This document shows positions 1 to 7,997 of a DNA stretch of 64,000 nt, piece after piece. The notes beneath the pieces were generated by a model. The model was given only the letters and a program-made list of their open reading frames with translations, was not told where the DNA came from and did no database searches. How positions within the stretch are numbered: the first letter of the stretch is position 1; every line of letters begins with the position of its first letter. The position numbers were made by a program, and so were the translations under genes. The DNA lies in NCBI RefSeq assembly GCF_019039055.1, contig NZ_JAHOPB010000001.1:310001-374000 (forward strand), written 5' to 3'. This stretch comes from Reyranella humidisoli (lineage in GTDB: Bacteria > Pseudomonadota > Alphaproteobacteria > Reyranellales > Reyranellaceae).

Positions 1-2
1 GC

Positions 3-617
3 GTGGCCTACCAGGCGCGCCGCGAGGTTCCAGCCTCGCGCTACAATCATGCGGACTCGCTTCTGTACGTGCCGCACGCGACTCCCGGAGAGAGCCCCGA
101 CATTCTCGTCATGTGCCTGTCGGTGCCGTTCGTGCGGCCGACCGTCGGTCCCCTGTCCGCGCCGGCCTACGTCCTCGTGCCCTGCCATCTGCGTCCCCGC
201 AGCCGCGGCAGCGTCAGGCTGGCCTCCAGCGATCCGCGGGCCGCGGCGATCATCGATCCGCGCTACCTGTCCGAGCCCGACGATCTCGCGGTGCTGGCGA
301 AGGGTGTCGAGATCGCGCGCGAGATCGGCGCGGCGAGGGCGTTCGACGATTGGCGGTCGAAGGAAGTCTATCCCGGGCCGGCCTGGACGACCGACGCCGG
401 CCGCCACGACTTCATCCGCCGCGCGACGGATTCGTTCCACCATCCCGTCGGCACCTGCCGCATCGGCGCCGTCGTCGACGAGCGCCTGTGCGTGAAGGGA
501 ATCGCGGGATTGCGCGTCATCGATGCCTCGGTTTTGCCCGGCCTGCCCGCTTCGATGTGCAATGCCGCCGTGACGGCGGTCGCCGAGAAGGCGAGCGACC
601 TGGTGATCGCGGGTTAG
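3..617 (+). CDS. GMC family oxidoreductase, C-terminal part (5' end outside window)
   Basis: This is the carboxy-terminal part of an FAD-dependent glucose-methanol-choline oxidoreductase (choline or alcohol dehydrogenase type). The reading frame is open to the window edge and the FAD-binding N-terminus is missing, so the gene begins upstream and the GTG near base 3 is not a real start. The C-terminal substrate domain ends with the family signature HHPVGTCRIG, which carries the active-site His, and then a PASMCNAA segment with the second catalytic-site Asn just before the final helix. The substrate cannot be told from this part. The stop overlaps the 3' end of the convergent small membrane protein gene by four bases. 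Confidence 0.88.
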   Translation: MAYQARREVPASRYNHADSLLYVPHATPGESPDILVMCLSVPFVRPTVGPLSAPAYVLVPCHLRPRSRGSVRLASSDPRAAAIIDPRYLSEPDDLAVLAKGVEIAREIGAARAFDDWRSKEVYPGPAWTTDAGRHDFIRRATDSFHHPVGTCRIGAVVDERLCVKGIAGLRVIDASVLPGLPASMCNAAVTAVAEKASDLVIAG

Positions 618-976
618 GCGCGGTTGCGTCGGAACAGCAACGCGACGATCACGCCTCCCAGCACCGAGGCGAGGACCATCAGCGCGAAGAAGCCCACGGC
701 GGCCCATATCGCATAGGTCATCGCCTTGTGCCCGGCCTCATCGACCTTCTTGTCGACGAGCGCCCGCAGCTCACCGACCTGCGCCGTCATCTCGTCCCGC
801 AGGGCCTTCAGTTCGGGCCCCATCGCGCGGGCCCGCTCCGCAGCGGCCTCCTTGCTCCTCTCGATCGCCTCTCTCGGAGACGGCGGCGGAACCTGCGCCT
901 GCTGGGCAAAGGCCGACGCCGCACTGGCGATCGAGAGGCCCAGCACGAGCATCAGCGACGTGACGCGGCTGTACAT
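614..976 (-). CDS. small exported or membrane-anchored hypothetical protein
   Basis: Protein of 120 residues with no family that I recognise. It has a hydrophobic N-terminal signal sequence (about residues 1-25, ending ASAFAQ), then a charged, probably coiled-coil stretch of roughly 50 residues rich in Glu, Arg and Ala, and a C-terminal transmembrane helix followed by a basic RRNR tail. I chose the ATG at 976 because a strong GGAGGAGG ribosome binding site sits just upstream; the longer frame to 1108 has an Arg-rich, unlikely extension running into the GST gene. It follows the GST gene by 17 bases and may be cotranscribed with it. The shape suggests a periplasmic coiled coil tethered to the inner membrane; function unknown. 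Confidence 0.7.
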   Translation of the reverse strand: MYSRVTSLMLVLGLSIASAASAFAQQAQVPPPSPREAIERSKEAAAERARAMGPELKALRDEMTAQVGELRALVDKKVDEAGHKAMTYAIWAAVGFFALMVLASVLGGVIVALLFRRNRA

Positions 977-993
977 GACGGGACCTCCTCCTC

Positions 994-1620
994 TCAGGCG
1001 GTTTCCTCGGCGATCGCCTTCTTCACGGCCAGTCGCTCGGACATGCGGTGGCGATGATCGACCACGCGCGGCACACGCGCGAGATCGACGCCGTCCTTCT
1101 CCATCCATTGCGCGAGCGTGAAGAGGTAGGGATCGCAGATCGTGTAGGTGTCGCCCATGACCCAGGGCCCCTCCAGCATGTCGCGCTCGATCATCTCGAA
1201 CGCACCGCCGACCGTCTCCGGCACCTTGCGCCGCATGGCGGCGATCGAATGGGCGTCGTCGGCATCGACCCAGCGATGGCCGCGCATGCGATGGGCGTGC
1301 GCCACGTGCAGATGCGAGCAGAGATAGGAATTGAACGACTGCATCCGCGCGAAGGCAAACGCATCGGCCATCGGCGCCAGCCCGGCAGCCGGGAAACTCT
1401 GTGCGACATAGACCAGCATCGCCGGCGTCTCGGTCAGGATGCCCCTGTCGGTCACGAGCGCCGGCACGCGTCCCTTCGGATTTATCTTCAGGAATTCGGG
1501 CGACTTCTGCTGTTCCTTCGCGAACTCGATGCGCTGCGTCGAATAATCGGCGCCGACTTCCTCGAGCACGATGTGCGTGGCCAGCGCGCAGGAACTTGCG
1601 GCGTAGTAGAGCTTGAGCAT
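994..1620 (-). CDS. glutathione S-transferase family protein
   Basis: Cytosolic GST of 208 residues, the usual length. The N-terminal thioredoxin-like domain (about 1-80) begins MLKLYYAASSCALATHIVLE, where the SSCA motif is typical of the bacterial beta-type active site, and has the cis-proline segment GRVPALV and the glutathione-binding ETPAM loop. The helical C-terminal domain follows. It probably conjugates glutathione to electrophiles or acts as a glutathione-dependent reductase; the substrate is not predictable. The upstream neighbour is a VOC-family gene (18-base gap), another family tied to glutathione chemistry and electrophile detoxification, so the two may share a transcript. Confidence 0.88.
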   Translation of the reverse strand: MLKLYYAASSCALATHIVLEEVGADYSTQRIEFAKEQQKSPEFLKINPKGRVPALVTDRGILTETPAMLVYVAQSFPAAGLAPMADAFAFARMQSFNSYLCSHLHVAHAHRMRGHRWVDADDAHSIAAMRRKVPETVGGAFEMIERDMLEGPWVMGDTYTICDPYLFTLAQWMEKDGVDLARVPRVVDHRHRMSERLAVKKAIAEETA

Positions 1621-1638
1621 GTTCTGTTTCTCCGGCCG

Positions 1639-2034
1639 TCAGACTTCGGCATAGATCTCGATGACGTTGCTCTCGGTATCGCGGAAGAAGATCGCGCGAT
1701 GACCCCAGGCCGGGATGTCGCGCGGCGGGCCCATGAGATCGACTCCGGCGGCGGCCAGCTCGGCCTGGATCTCGTCGATCTCGGGCGGCGCGACCCTGAA
1801 GGCGAGCTGCACCGAGGCCGAGCCCGACGGGGCGCCCGGCCCGTCCTGGAAGACGCCCTCAAGCGTGCGCTGTCGCAGGCAGAGCAAGCCAGAACCAACA
1901 TGGAAGCTCACCCAGCGCGGCGTCTCGCGCTCGATACGGAACTTCATCACGTCGAGATAGAACTGCTGTGCACGGGCGAGGTCCTCGCAGAGCAGCACCA
2001 CGTAGTCGAGATTGCGGATCGAGGTGAGGCCCAT
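1639..2034 (-). CDS. VOC (glyoxalase/bleomycin-resistance/dioxygenase) family protein
   Basis: Single vicinal-oxygen-chelate domain protein of 131 residues. It opens with the characteristic beta strand NLDYVVLLCEDLARAQQFY, and the second beta-alpha-beta repeat ends with FFRDTESNVIEIY, whose Glu is in the usual metal-ligand position. VOC proteins of this size work as dimers and include glyoxalase I, fosfomycin or bleomycin resistance proteins and ring-cleaving dioxygenases; the exact activity is unknown. It starts four bases after the rnhB stop codon and is followed closely by a GST gene, so an rnhB-VOC-GST transcript is likely. Confidence 0.85.
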   Translation of the reverse strand: MGLTSIRNLDYVVLLCEDLARAQQFYLDVMKFRIERETPRWVSFHVGSGLLCLRQRTLEGVFQDGPGAPSGSASVQLAFRVAPPEIDEIQAELAAAGVDLMGPPRDIPAWGHRAIFFRDTESNVIEIYAEV

Positions 2035-2038
2035 CGCG

Positions 2039-2656
2039 TCAGACCAGACGCGTCACGGGCGCGAAGCTGCGCCGGTGGTGCGGCGTGGGCCCCAGCATCG
2101 ACAGCGCCTCCAGATGCTGCTGGCTGCCGTAGCCACGGTTGGTCTCCCAGCCGTAGCCCGGATAGGTCAGCGCGAGCGCGTGCATGTAGCGGTCGCGCGT
2201 CACCTTGGCGAAGATCGAGGCGGCAGCGATCGAGTAGGAATGCGCGTCGCCGCCGACGATGGTCTCGGCGCGGCAACCCAGTTGCGGTGGCGCGCGATTG
2301 CCGTCGATCAGCACGACTTCCGGCTGCTCGGCCAGCGCCCGCACGGCGCGGCGCATCGCGAGATAGGTCGCCTGCAGGATGTTGATGCGGTCGATCTCCT
2401 CGACGCTCGCCTCGGCGACGGCAAACTGCACGACGCCCGATGCGATCATGGCCTCGTAGGCCTCCTCGCGCTGTTCGAGCGTCAGCTTCTTGGAATCGTC
2501 GATCATGCGCAGCAGCTTGCGCGCCGCCCGCGTGCGATCGATCACGGCGGCCGCCGCGACCACCGGACCGGCCAGCGGGCCGCGCCCGACTTCGTCGATG
2601 CCGGCAACACGCCCCTCGCACCGCAGTTCGAATCGAAAGCTCGGCATTATCCCCAT
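2039..2656 (-). CDS. rnhB: ribonuclease HII
   Basis: RNase HII, the cytoplasmic nuclease that cuts RNA in RNA-DNA hybrids, including single misincorporated ribonucleotides. The protein has 205 residues, normal for the family. The diagnostic motif GIDEVGRGPLAGPV provides the paired acidic residues Asp21 and Glu22 of the DEDD active site; VLIDGNR supplies a further Asp, and the C-terminal half has the conserved YPGYGWETNRGYG region. A second in-frame ATG at residue 4 is an alternative start. It is first in a likely rnhB-VOC-GST run and divergent from the nucleotidyltransferase-like gene at 2678. Confidence 0.96.
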   Translation of the reverse strand: MGIMPSFRFELRCEGRVAGIDEVGRGPLAGPVVAAAAVIDRTRAARKLLRMIDDSKKLTLEQREEAYEAMIASGVVQFAVAEASVEEIDRINILQATYLAMRRAVRALAEQPEVVLIDGNRAPPQLGCRAETIVGGDAHSYSIAAASIFAKVTRDRYMHALALTYPGYGWETNRGYGSQQHLEALSMLGPTPHHRRSFAPVTRLV

Positions 2657-2677
2657 CGAGGCCGGCTAGACTGGGCC

Positions 2678-3232
2678 ATGTCCCAAAGTTCAGCGCTCGT
2701 CGCCCGCATCATCGCAGATGACGCCATCGCAATGGAACAGCTTCGTGCGGTGCGCTCCCTCGACCTGCCGGACTGGTGCATCGCCGCGGGATTCGTGCGC
2801 AATCGCGTCTGGGATCATCTGCACGGCATCGTACCGCCGCGCGAGCCTGTGGATATCGACGTCATCTATTTCGACGCGGGCGATGTCTCGCGGGAGAGCG
2901 AGGCGGCGTTCGAGCAGCGCCTCGGCAGGCTGTTGCCCAGCCTGCCCTGGCAGGTTCGCAACCAGGCGCGCATGCATGTCTGGAAGGAGCTGCCGCCGCA
3001 TCGGGACACGGCGGACTCGATGGTCTACTGGCTGGAGTCGGTGACCGGAATCGGCGTGCGCCTAGAAGTCGACGACGCACTCACCGTCATCGCGCCGCTC
3101 GGCACCGACGATCTGCTGAACCTGCGCTGCCGCCCGACAGCGTTCGGGCGCAGCCGGCTGCACGAGTACCGGGCGCGGGTCGAGGCCAAGCGCTGGCGCA
3201 AATTGTGGCCCCGGGTGAATTTCATCGAATAG
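2678..3232 (+). CDS. nucleotidyltransferase family protein (COG3575-like)
   Basis: Protein of 184 residues resembling the small nucleotidyltransferase-superfamily proteins of the DUF925/COG3575 type. The signature region reads WCIAAGFVRNRVWDHLHG, then DIDVIYFD with the acidic pair expected of a nucleotidyltransferase fold, and the family C-terminus GRSRLHEYRARVEAKRWRKLWP. The substrate is not known. The start is the ATG at 2678, 21 bases from the divergent rnhB start; the longer frame upstream only overlaps rnhB. The AEC transporter gene begins 12 bases after its stop, so the two may be cotranscribed. Confidence 0.85.
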   Translation: MSQSSALVARIIADDAIAMEQLRAVRSLDLPDWCIAAGFVRNRVWDHLHGIVPPREPVDIDVIYFDAGDVSRESEAAFEQRLGRLLPSLPWQVRNQARMHVWKELPPHRDTADSMVYWLESVTGIGVRLEVDDALTVIAPLGTDDLLNLRCRPTAFGRSRLHEYRARVEAKRWRKLWPRVNFIE

Positions 3233-3244
3233 ACTTCGCGAACG

Positions 3245-4162
3245 ATGATCGCCGCCTTCCTGCCCCTCGCCGCCATTGCCTTTCTGGGCGCCCTGCTCCG
3301 CCATTTCATTCCCGGCATGGAGCAGACGCGCCAGTCGATGAACAAGCTGGTGCTTTACGTCTTCCTGCCCGCGCTCGTCTTCCGGACGGTGATGGACGGC
3401 ACGATCAGCCGGCTCTTCCTCGAGATTCCCGCCCTGGCCGCGACCGGCACGCTGGCCTGCCTCGCGGTGGGCTTCCTCGTCTTTCACTTCCTGCCGATTC
3501 CCGGGCCGACCAAGGGCGCGATGATGCTGGGCGCCGCCTTCGGCAACGTGACCTATCTCGGCCTGCCGGTCCTGCTCGGCATCTTTCCCGGCCAGGCCGA
3601 CCAGGTCTCCGAAGTCTCGGTCCTGTTCGAGGTCACCAAGTCGTCGCTCAACCTCACGCTCGGCGCCATGATCGCCATCGCCTATGGAAGCCAGGAGCCG
3701 ATCACCTTCCGGCGCACGGCATACGAGGCGCTGAAGCTGCCGCCGCTCTGGGCGCTGCTGGTCGCGGTCCTCTGGAAATCGTCGGGCATCCCCTGCCCCG
3801 CCATGGTCATGGACACCGCCTCGATCCTCGCCGTGGCGGTGAGCGGCATCATGATGCTGTCGCTCGGCATGGCGCTGCGCTTCTCGGCCACTAAGCTGAT
3901 GGCGCTGGCCATCCCCGTGTCGGCGATCAAGCTGGCCTTCGCGCCGTTCGTCGTCTTCCTCGCCGTCACGCCGTTCGGTGTCGCCGGCGTCTACAGCAAT
4001 GCCGCCATCCTCGAAGCCGCGATGCCCAGCCAGCTCCTGTCCTTCATCATCGCCGGCAAGTTCAAGCTCGACGAGGAGACCCTGGCCTTCGTCATCATGG
4101 TCGACACGATCCTGGCCTTCGTGACCCTTCCGATCGTGCGGACGCTGCTGCTGGCGGCCTGA
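3245..4162 (+). CDS. AEC family transporter
   Basis: Inner-membrane protein of 305 residues with about ten hydrophobic segments, matching the auxin efflux carrier (AEC/PIN-like) family in length and pattern. Characteristic points are the N-terminal FRTVMDG after the second helix, a glycine-rich helix with FGNVTYLGLP, and a last pair of helices with AILEAAMPSQ. Family members export malate, malonate or other carboxylates; the substrate here is unknown. It lies 12 bases downstream of the nucleotidyltransferase-like gene and is convergent with a GST gene. Confidence 0.88.
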   Translation: MIAAFLPLAAIAFLGALLRHFIPGMEQTRQSMNKLVLYVFLPALVFRTVMDGTISRLFLEIPALAATGTLACLAVGFLVFHFLPIPGPTKGAMMLGAAFGNVTYLGLPVLLGIFPGQADQVSEVSVLFEVTKSSLNLTLGAMIAIAYGSQEPITFRRTAYEALKLPPLWALLVAVLWKSSGIPCPAMVMDTASILAVAVSGIMMLSLGMALRFSATKLMALAIPVSAIKLAFAPFVVFLAVTPFGVAGVYSNAAILEAAMPSQLLSFIIAGKFKLDEETLAFVIMVDTILAFVTLPIVRTLLLAA

Positions 4163-4176
4163 TCCGCGCGCGGCCG

Positions 4177-4809
4177 TCAGCCCGGCTGCGCTGGCGCGGC
4201 CATGAGCTTCGCCGACTGTTCCTGCGCGCGCAGGGCTGCCGGTCGTCCGACATGGCGCTGGGCGTAGGCCTCGAACACCGGCCGCCTCTCGATGCCGCCG
4301 AACATCATGCCCCAGTGCAGGAATGACGCCATGTAGAGGTCGGCCGCGGTGAAATGGTCGGCGGCGATGGTTCGCCGGTCCGCGACCAGCTGGGCCACGG
4401 TCTCCATGGTGCGTTCGTAGGAGCCGTAGCCGAATTGCACCTGCAGCGTGGGCGTATCGGGAGTCCAGCCGGCGGCCTTGTTGCCCAGCGCCGGCTCACC
4501 GCAGCCGGCGACGAAGAACAGCCAGCGATAGTAGGCGCCGCGCTCGGCAGGCGGCGGCGCGAGCTTCGCCTCAGGGAATATGTCGGCGAGGTAGCAGAGG
4601 ATGGCGGCGGTTTCCGTGACGACCGTGTCGCCGTGACGGATCGCCGGCACCTTGCCCATCGGATTGATGGCGAGATACTCAGCCGACTTCATGTCGGGCC
4701 CATACTGCTTCACCTCGAGCCGGTAGGGACAGCCAATCTCCTCCAGCATCCAGTGGACCATCGCTCCACGCGACTGCGGATTGGTAAACAGGATCAGTTC
4801 GTCGGCCAT
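4177..4809 (-). CDS. glutathione S-transferase family protein
   Basis: GST of 210 residues. The thioredoxin-like N-terminal domain starts ELILFTNPQSRGAMVHWML, with Ser/Arg rather than Cys at the active-site position, followed by the MGKVPAIRHG cis-proline loop and VTETAAILCYLADIF, the glutathione-binding Glu-Thr. The helical C-terminal domain contains FTAADLYMAS, the conserved N-capping motif region. It differs clearly from the GST at 994-1620, so it is not a recent duplicate. It is followed at 13 bases upstream (gene order on the minus strand) by the radical SAM gene. Confidence 0.9.
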   Translation of the reverse strand: MADELILFTNPQSRGAMVHWMLEEIGCPYRLEVKQYGPDMKSAEYLAINPMGKVPAIRHGDTVVTETAAILCYLADIFPEAKLAPPPAERGAYYRWLFFVAGCGEPALGNKAAGWTPDTPTLQVQFGYGSYERTMETVAQLVADRRTIAADHFTAADLYMASFLHWGMMFGGIERRPVFEAYAQRHVGRPAALRAQEQSAKLMAAPAQPG

Positions 4810-4821
4810 GACGTCACTCCT

Positions 4822-5955
4822 CTAGAACAATCTCATCTGCCTTGCGTCGCGCCTGGCATCGACCAGCGCGGTGCGGGCGGCGGCGGGGACGGCGAAGCGC
4901 ATCGTGTCGAGGCGGTAGCGCACGCGGTTGAGGTCGAGGCGTTTCACGGACGCGGCGAATCGCTGGCTCAGCAGTTGCGCGATCGGCCCCTCGCCCTTCA
5001 TGCGCGTGCCGAACTCAGCCTTGTAGAGTTCGCCGTCGCGCATCTGACGCACCAGCGAGAGCACGCGTTCGGCGCGGTCGGGCCGGTTGGCGCGCAGCCA
5101 CTCCTCGAACAGGTCCTTGATCTCGAGCGGCAGTCGGAGCGCCGTGTAGCCCGCGCGCGTGGCGCCGGCCGCCGCCGCCGCGTCGAGGATCGCTTCCATC
5201 TCGTGATCGTTGAGGCCGGGGATCATCGGCGCCGTCATCACGCCGACGGGAATGCCGGCCGCCGAGAGTTCGCGGATCGCGGCAAGCCTTCGATGCGGCG
5301 CGGAAGCGCGTGGCTCCATCGTGCGTGCGAGGTCGCGGTCGAGCGTGGTGATCGACAGGAACACCTCGGCCAGATTGCGCCTGGCCATGTCGCCCAGGAT
5401 GTCGATGTCGCGTGTGATGAGATGGTTCTTGGTGACGATACCGACCGGGTTGTTGAAGTCGCTCAGCACGCGAAGGATCTGGCGCGTGATCTTGAGGTCG
5501 CGCTCGACCGGCTGGTAGGGATCGGTGTTGGTGCCCATCGCCACCACGTCGCAGCGATATTTGGGCGAGGCGAGCTCGGCCGTGAGCAGCGCCGCCGCCT
5601 CCGGCTTGAAGAGGATCTTCGTCTCGAAATCGAGGCCCGGCGACAGGCCGAGATAGGCGTGGGTCGGCCGCGCGAAGCAGTAGATGCAGCCATGCTCGCA
5701 GCCGCGATAGGGATTGATCGACCGGTCGAAGGGAATATCGGGCGAAGTGTTGCGCGCGAGGATGGTGCGCGTGGCGTCCTTCGTCAGCGTCGTGCGCAGC
5801 GGCGGCAACTCGTCCTCGATGTCCCAGCCGTCGGTGGTGCGGATCCGCTTCTCGTCGTCGTAGCGGCTGGTCGCGTTGCTGAGCGCGCCCCGGCCGTTGT
5901 GCTGCGGCTCGGCGATCTGGTCGTCCGGGTAGAGCGGCTCGACAGGCTCTTTCAT
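4822..5955 (-). CDS. PA0069-type radical SAM protein
   Basis: Radical SAM enzyme of 377 residues, the standard length of the PA0069/COG1533 group related to spore photoproduct lyase SplB. The 4Fe-4S cluster motif is seen as YRGCEHGCIYCFARPTHAY (CxxxCxxC, about residues 88-106). Further conserved features are the acidic GTNTDPYQPVE segment and NPVGIVTKNHLITRDIDIL. These proteins are thought to act on nucleic acids or a protein, but the substrate is unknown. It is transcribed upstream of, and probably with, the GST gene that starts 12 bases after its stop, and it is divergent from the GNAT gene at 6048. Confidence 0.9.
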   Translation of the reverse strand: MKEPVEPLYPDDQIAEPQHNGRGALSNATSRYDDEKRIRTTDGWDIEDELPPLRTTLTKDATRTILARNTSPDIPFDRSINPYRGCEHGCIYCFARPTHAYLGLSPGLDFETKILFKPEAAALLTAELASPKYRCDVVAMGTNTDPYQPVERDLKITRQILRVLSDFNNPVGIVTKNHLITRDIDILGDMARRNLAEVFLSITTLDRDLARTMEPRASAPHRRLAAIRELSAAGIPVGVMTAPMIPGLNDHEMEAILDAAAAAGATRAGYTALRLPLEIKDLFEEWLRANRPDRAERVLSLVRQMRDGELYKAEFGTRMKGEGPIAQLLSQRFAASVKRLDLNRVRYRLDTMRFAVPAAARTALVDARRDARQMRLF

Positions 5956-6047
5956 GCTCCGACTCTTAGAACAAAAGAGGAACGAGTCAAGCCACTGTCT
6001 CTAGGGGTTCATTGTCTCGCGATACGGCCATCCCTAGAGAGAAAGCC

Positions 6048-6515
6048 ATGCAAGCCATCGAACTGCGCGCCGCCCGCCCCGAGGATCGCGACTTCCTGCA
6101 CAGCCTGTCGCCGCGCCTGTCGGGCGTGCCCGGCCCGGCCTGGCACGACCTCAAGGCCATGGAAGGATTCCAGGACCGGTACATGGCCGCGACCTTCGCC
6201 AACGTCGATCCGTCGGCGCAGACGCTTGTCGCCTGGTCGGCCGACGGCAAACGCCTCGGCTACATCCACGTGCGCCCCTTCAAGGACGGCGTGACCGACG
6301 AGCCCTGCGGCTACGTCTCGCTGCTGGCGCTGACCGAAGACGCCGAGGGCAAGGGAATCGCGCATCGTATGATGGAAGCCGCCGAGACCTGGGCGCGCGC
6401 GCAAGGCTACCGCTTCCTCTGCCTCGACGTGTTCGCCGACAATCGCCACGCCGTGGAGTTCTACGAGCGCCGCGGCTTCCAGACCGAGACGCTGCGCATG
6501 GTGAAGCCGCTATAG
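6048..6515 (+). CDS. GNAT family N-acetyltransferase
   Basis: Acyltransferase of 155 residues in the GNAT fold. It contains the acetyl-CoA pyrophosphate loop EGKGIAHRMM (a Q/RxxGxG/A-type motif A) after the core strand YVSLLALT, and the motif B region FLCLDVFADNRHAVEFYERRGF typical of the family. The start at 6048 is preferred because the sequence GAGAGAAAG lies at ribosome-binding distance; an earlier in-frame ATG at 6012 would add twelve residues without a binding site. The gene is followed by a second, strongly diverged GNAT-like gene, suggesting an old duplication. The substrate is unknown. Confidence 0.85.
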   Translation: MQAIELRAARPEDRDFLHSLSPRLSGVPGPAWHDLKAMEGFQDRYMAATFANVDPSAQTLVAWSADGKRLGYIHVRPFKDGVTDEPCGYVSLLALTEDAEGKGIAHRMMEAAETWARAQGYRFLCLDVFADNRHAVEFYERRGFQTETLRMVKPL

Positions 6516-6605
6516 CCACTCGCATATTTATACTTTGGGTTGTACTAATATTATTAAATACAAGCTAATATGACTGCTGACACCTATCTATTTGAGAGAC
6601 AGCAG
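6516..6605 (+). promoter_or_regulatory. AT-rich upstream region with inverted repeat
   Basis: Ninety bases that are very AT-rich compared with the surrounding GC-rich DNA. They contain TTGTA (6540-6544) and TACAA (6559-6563) flanking a central TAATATTA palindrome (6546-6553), as well as several TAATAT/TATACT runs that could be -10 elements. This looks like a promoter or operator for the downstream GNAT-like gene, perhaps acquired with it. No specific regulator can be assigned. Confidence 0.4.
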
Positions 6606-7016
6606 ATGGTAGATATCCAGGTCAGGACTGCGAGTCACGATGACATCGATTTCATCGCCAAGCTCTCGCCGCCGGGCGATGAGGGACTCGCCTCGCAAGC
6701 CCGTATCACGATTGAAGAGGCCTCGACGGCCGAGCATTCGGCGGTCTTCATAGCGGTGAACGGCGATGGGCAGCGCCGGGGCTACGTCCATCTATACCCG
6801 GAGAGAGAGGACTCGGGCGAAGAGCCTCACCCCTATGTTCTTCGAATCGCCTCGGTATTTCAGGCGGAGAGCAACGTCTTCAGCAGCCTCTTCGGCGGGG
6901 CCGAGGCCTGGCTGCGAAAGCAGCGCGGTCGGCTGGTTTTCATCGAAATACTCGCCCAGGACGAAAGTGGCACCATGTTCGAGGCCGGAACCATTACCCC
7001 TCCGAGGCGCTCATAG
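6606..7016 (+). CDS. degenerate GNAT-like protein
   Basis: Protein of 136 residues that resembles the preceding acetyltransferase at its N-terminus (IQVRTASHDDIDFIAKLSPP against IELRAARPEDRDFLHSLSPR) and in overall layout, but has lost key parts. The acetyl-CoA loop position holds AESNVFSSLFGG instead of a Q/RxxGxG/A motif, and the C-terminal FYERRGF element is missing, replaced by a short unrelated tail. It is probably a non-catalytic paralogue or a decaying gene. The start at 6606 follows GAGAGACAG at ribosome-binding spacing; an upstream ATG at 6570 is possible. Its last bases overlap the convergent APH-type gene by six bases. Confidence 0.6.
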   Translation: MVDIQVRTASHDDIDFIAKLSPPGDEGLASQARITIEEASTAEHSAVFIAVNGDGQRRGYVHLYPEREDSGEEPHPYVLRIASVFQAESNVFSSLFGGAEAWLRKQRGRLVFIEILAQDESGTMFEAGTITPPRRS

Positions 7017-7997
7017 CCACTCGGCGCGAAGGGCGCGGATGGAGCCGCGGTCGAAGCACTGGTCGATCCGGACCCGCAGATGGACCTTCATGGCAGGCTC
7101 CAGACCGGCGTCGCTCCATTGCGAGGGATCGGATGGATCCCGCGGCGCCTCCGTCTGAACTTTCCAGCGCGCCATGAACATAATCGTACGCAGCCAGGTG
7201 AGCCGTCGCATCGGCTGCAGCCACGGTTGCAGTTCAGCGGCGCGTGTCTTGCCGATCCTCGCAAGATAGGACTCGTAGAAGCCTTCGACCTCGGCTCGCG
7301 CGAGAATCTTGCCGACATCGGGATGCCAGACGGTCGAGGTCGGCAGGGTCGCGTGCGCCAGATCGATCGCCGACGAGCCGACATGAACCTTTTCGAGATC
7401 GACGAACCACGCGATGCCGGCGCGATCGACGATGAAGTTGCCGGGGTGCGTGTCGGCCAGCGCGATCGACAGAGGCTGCGAGCGCCCGCCCAGCGTGCCC
7501 GCCATGTCGCGCATCAACGCCAGTTCTTCGACGATCTCCGCACGGGCGCCATCGTCTCGCACTGCTTTGTCGAGAAAGCGTCGGGCGCCCTGCTCCACGA
7601 CATCGAGCGTCGCGCGGAACGGCTTGTCCTGCCGCGGGATCGGCGAATCGGATGCAGGGAGCGGCAACGAATGAAGCCGCGCCAGCGTATCGGCCATCGC
7701 ATCGAGTTCGTCCGGAAGACGCGGCGCACGGCCCTCGATGAAGTCGACGATCAAGGCACCGCCGGGAAGACCGGGCCTCGGCTCGATCACCTCGTGAAGT
7801 CGCGGCGTGCGGCCGGCCGGCGCGAGATGGCGGAACGCTTCAGCCTGCAGGTGCAGGCGCCCTGCCGCCGTCGGATCGTCTTCGTAGGCATAGGCGATCC
7901 GCGCCAGCCGGCCGTCCTTCAGTCGTACGTGACCATGCGCCGTGCCGGTCGCCGGCAAGGCCTCGCCCTCGCGCAGGGCAGCGAGGAAATCAGCCAC
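7011..7997 (-). CDS. APH-family phosphotransferase
   Basis: Protein of 328 residues with the aminoglycoside phosphotransferase/choline kinase-type fold. The catalytic loop is LADTHPGNFIVD (a variant of the usual HxDxxxxN, with Asp and Asn kept) and the metal-binding segment is WFVDLEKVHVG, matching the D-F/L-E motif. The lobe before it contains GALIVDFIEG at the hinge. Such enzymes phosphorylate small molecules; this one could be a housekeeping sugar or amine kinase rather than a resistance factor. It overlaps the start of its upstream neighbour's end (moaB stop) by eight bases, indicating cotranscription with moaB. Confidence 0.82.
   Translation of the reverse strand: MADFLAALREGEALPATGTAHGHVRLKDGRLARIAYAYEDDPTAAGRLHLQAEAFRHLAPAGRTPRLHEVIEPRPGLPGGALIVDFIEGRAPRLPDELDAMADTLARLHSLPLPASDSPIPRQDKPFRATLDVVEQGARRFLDKAVRDDGARAEIVEELALMRDMAGTLGGRSQPLSIALADTHPGNFIVDRAGIAWFVDLEKVHVGSSAIDLAHATLPTSTVWHPDVGKILARAEVEGFYESYLARIGKTRAAELQPWLQPMRRLTWLRTIMFMARWKVQTEAPRDPSDPSQWSDAGLEPAMKVHLRVRIDQCFDRGSIRALRAEWL

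Noticed and set aside
1048-2385. Long plus-strand open frame of 445 codons
   Set aside because: It is antisense to the GST, VOC and rnhB genes, which all have clear family motifs; its product is Arg/His-rich low complexity typical of a shadow frame in GC-rich DNA.
4354-6294. Plus-strand open frame of 646 codons
   Set aside because: It runs antisense to the GST and radical SAM genes and has no recognisable domain.
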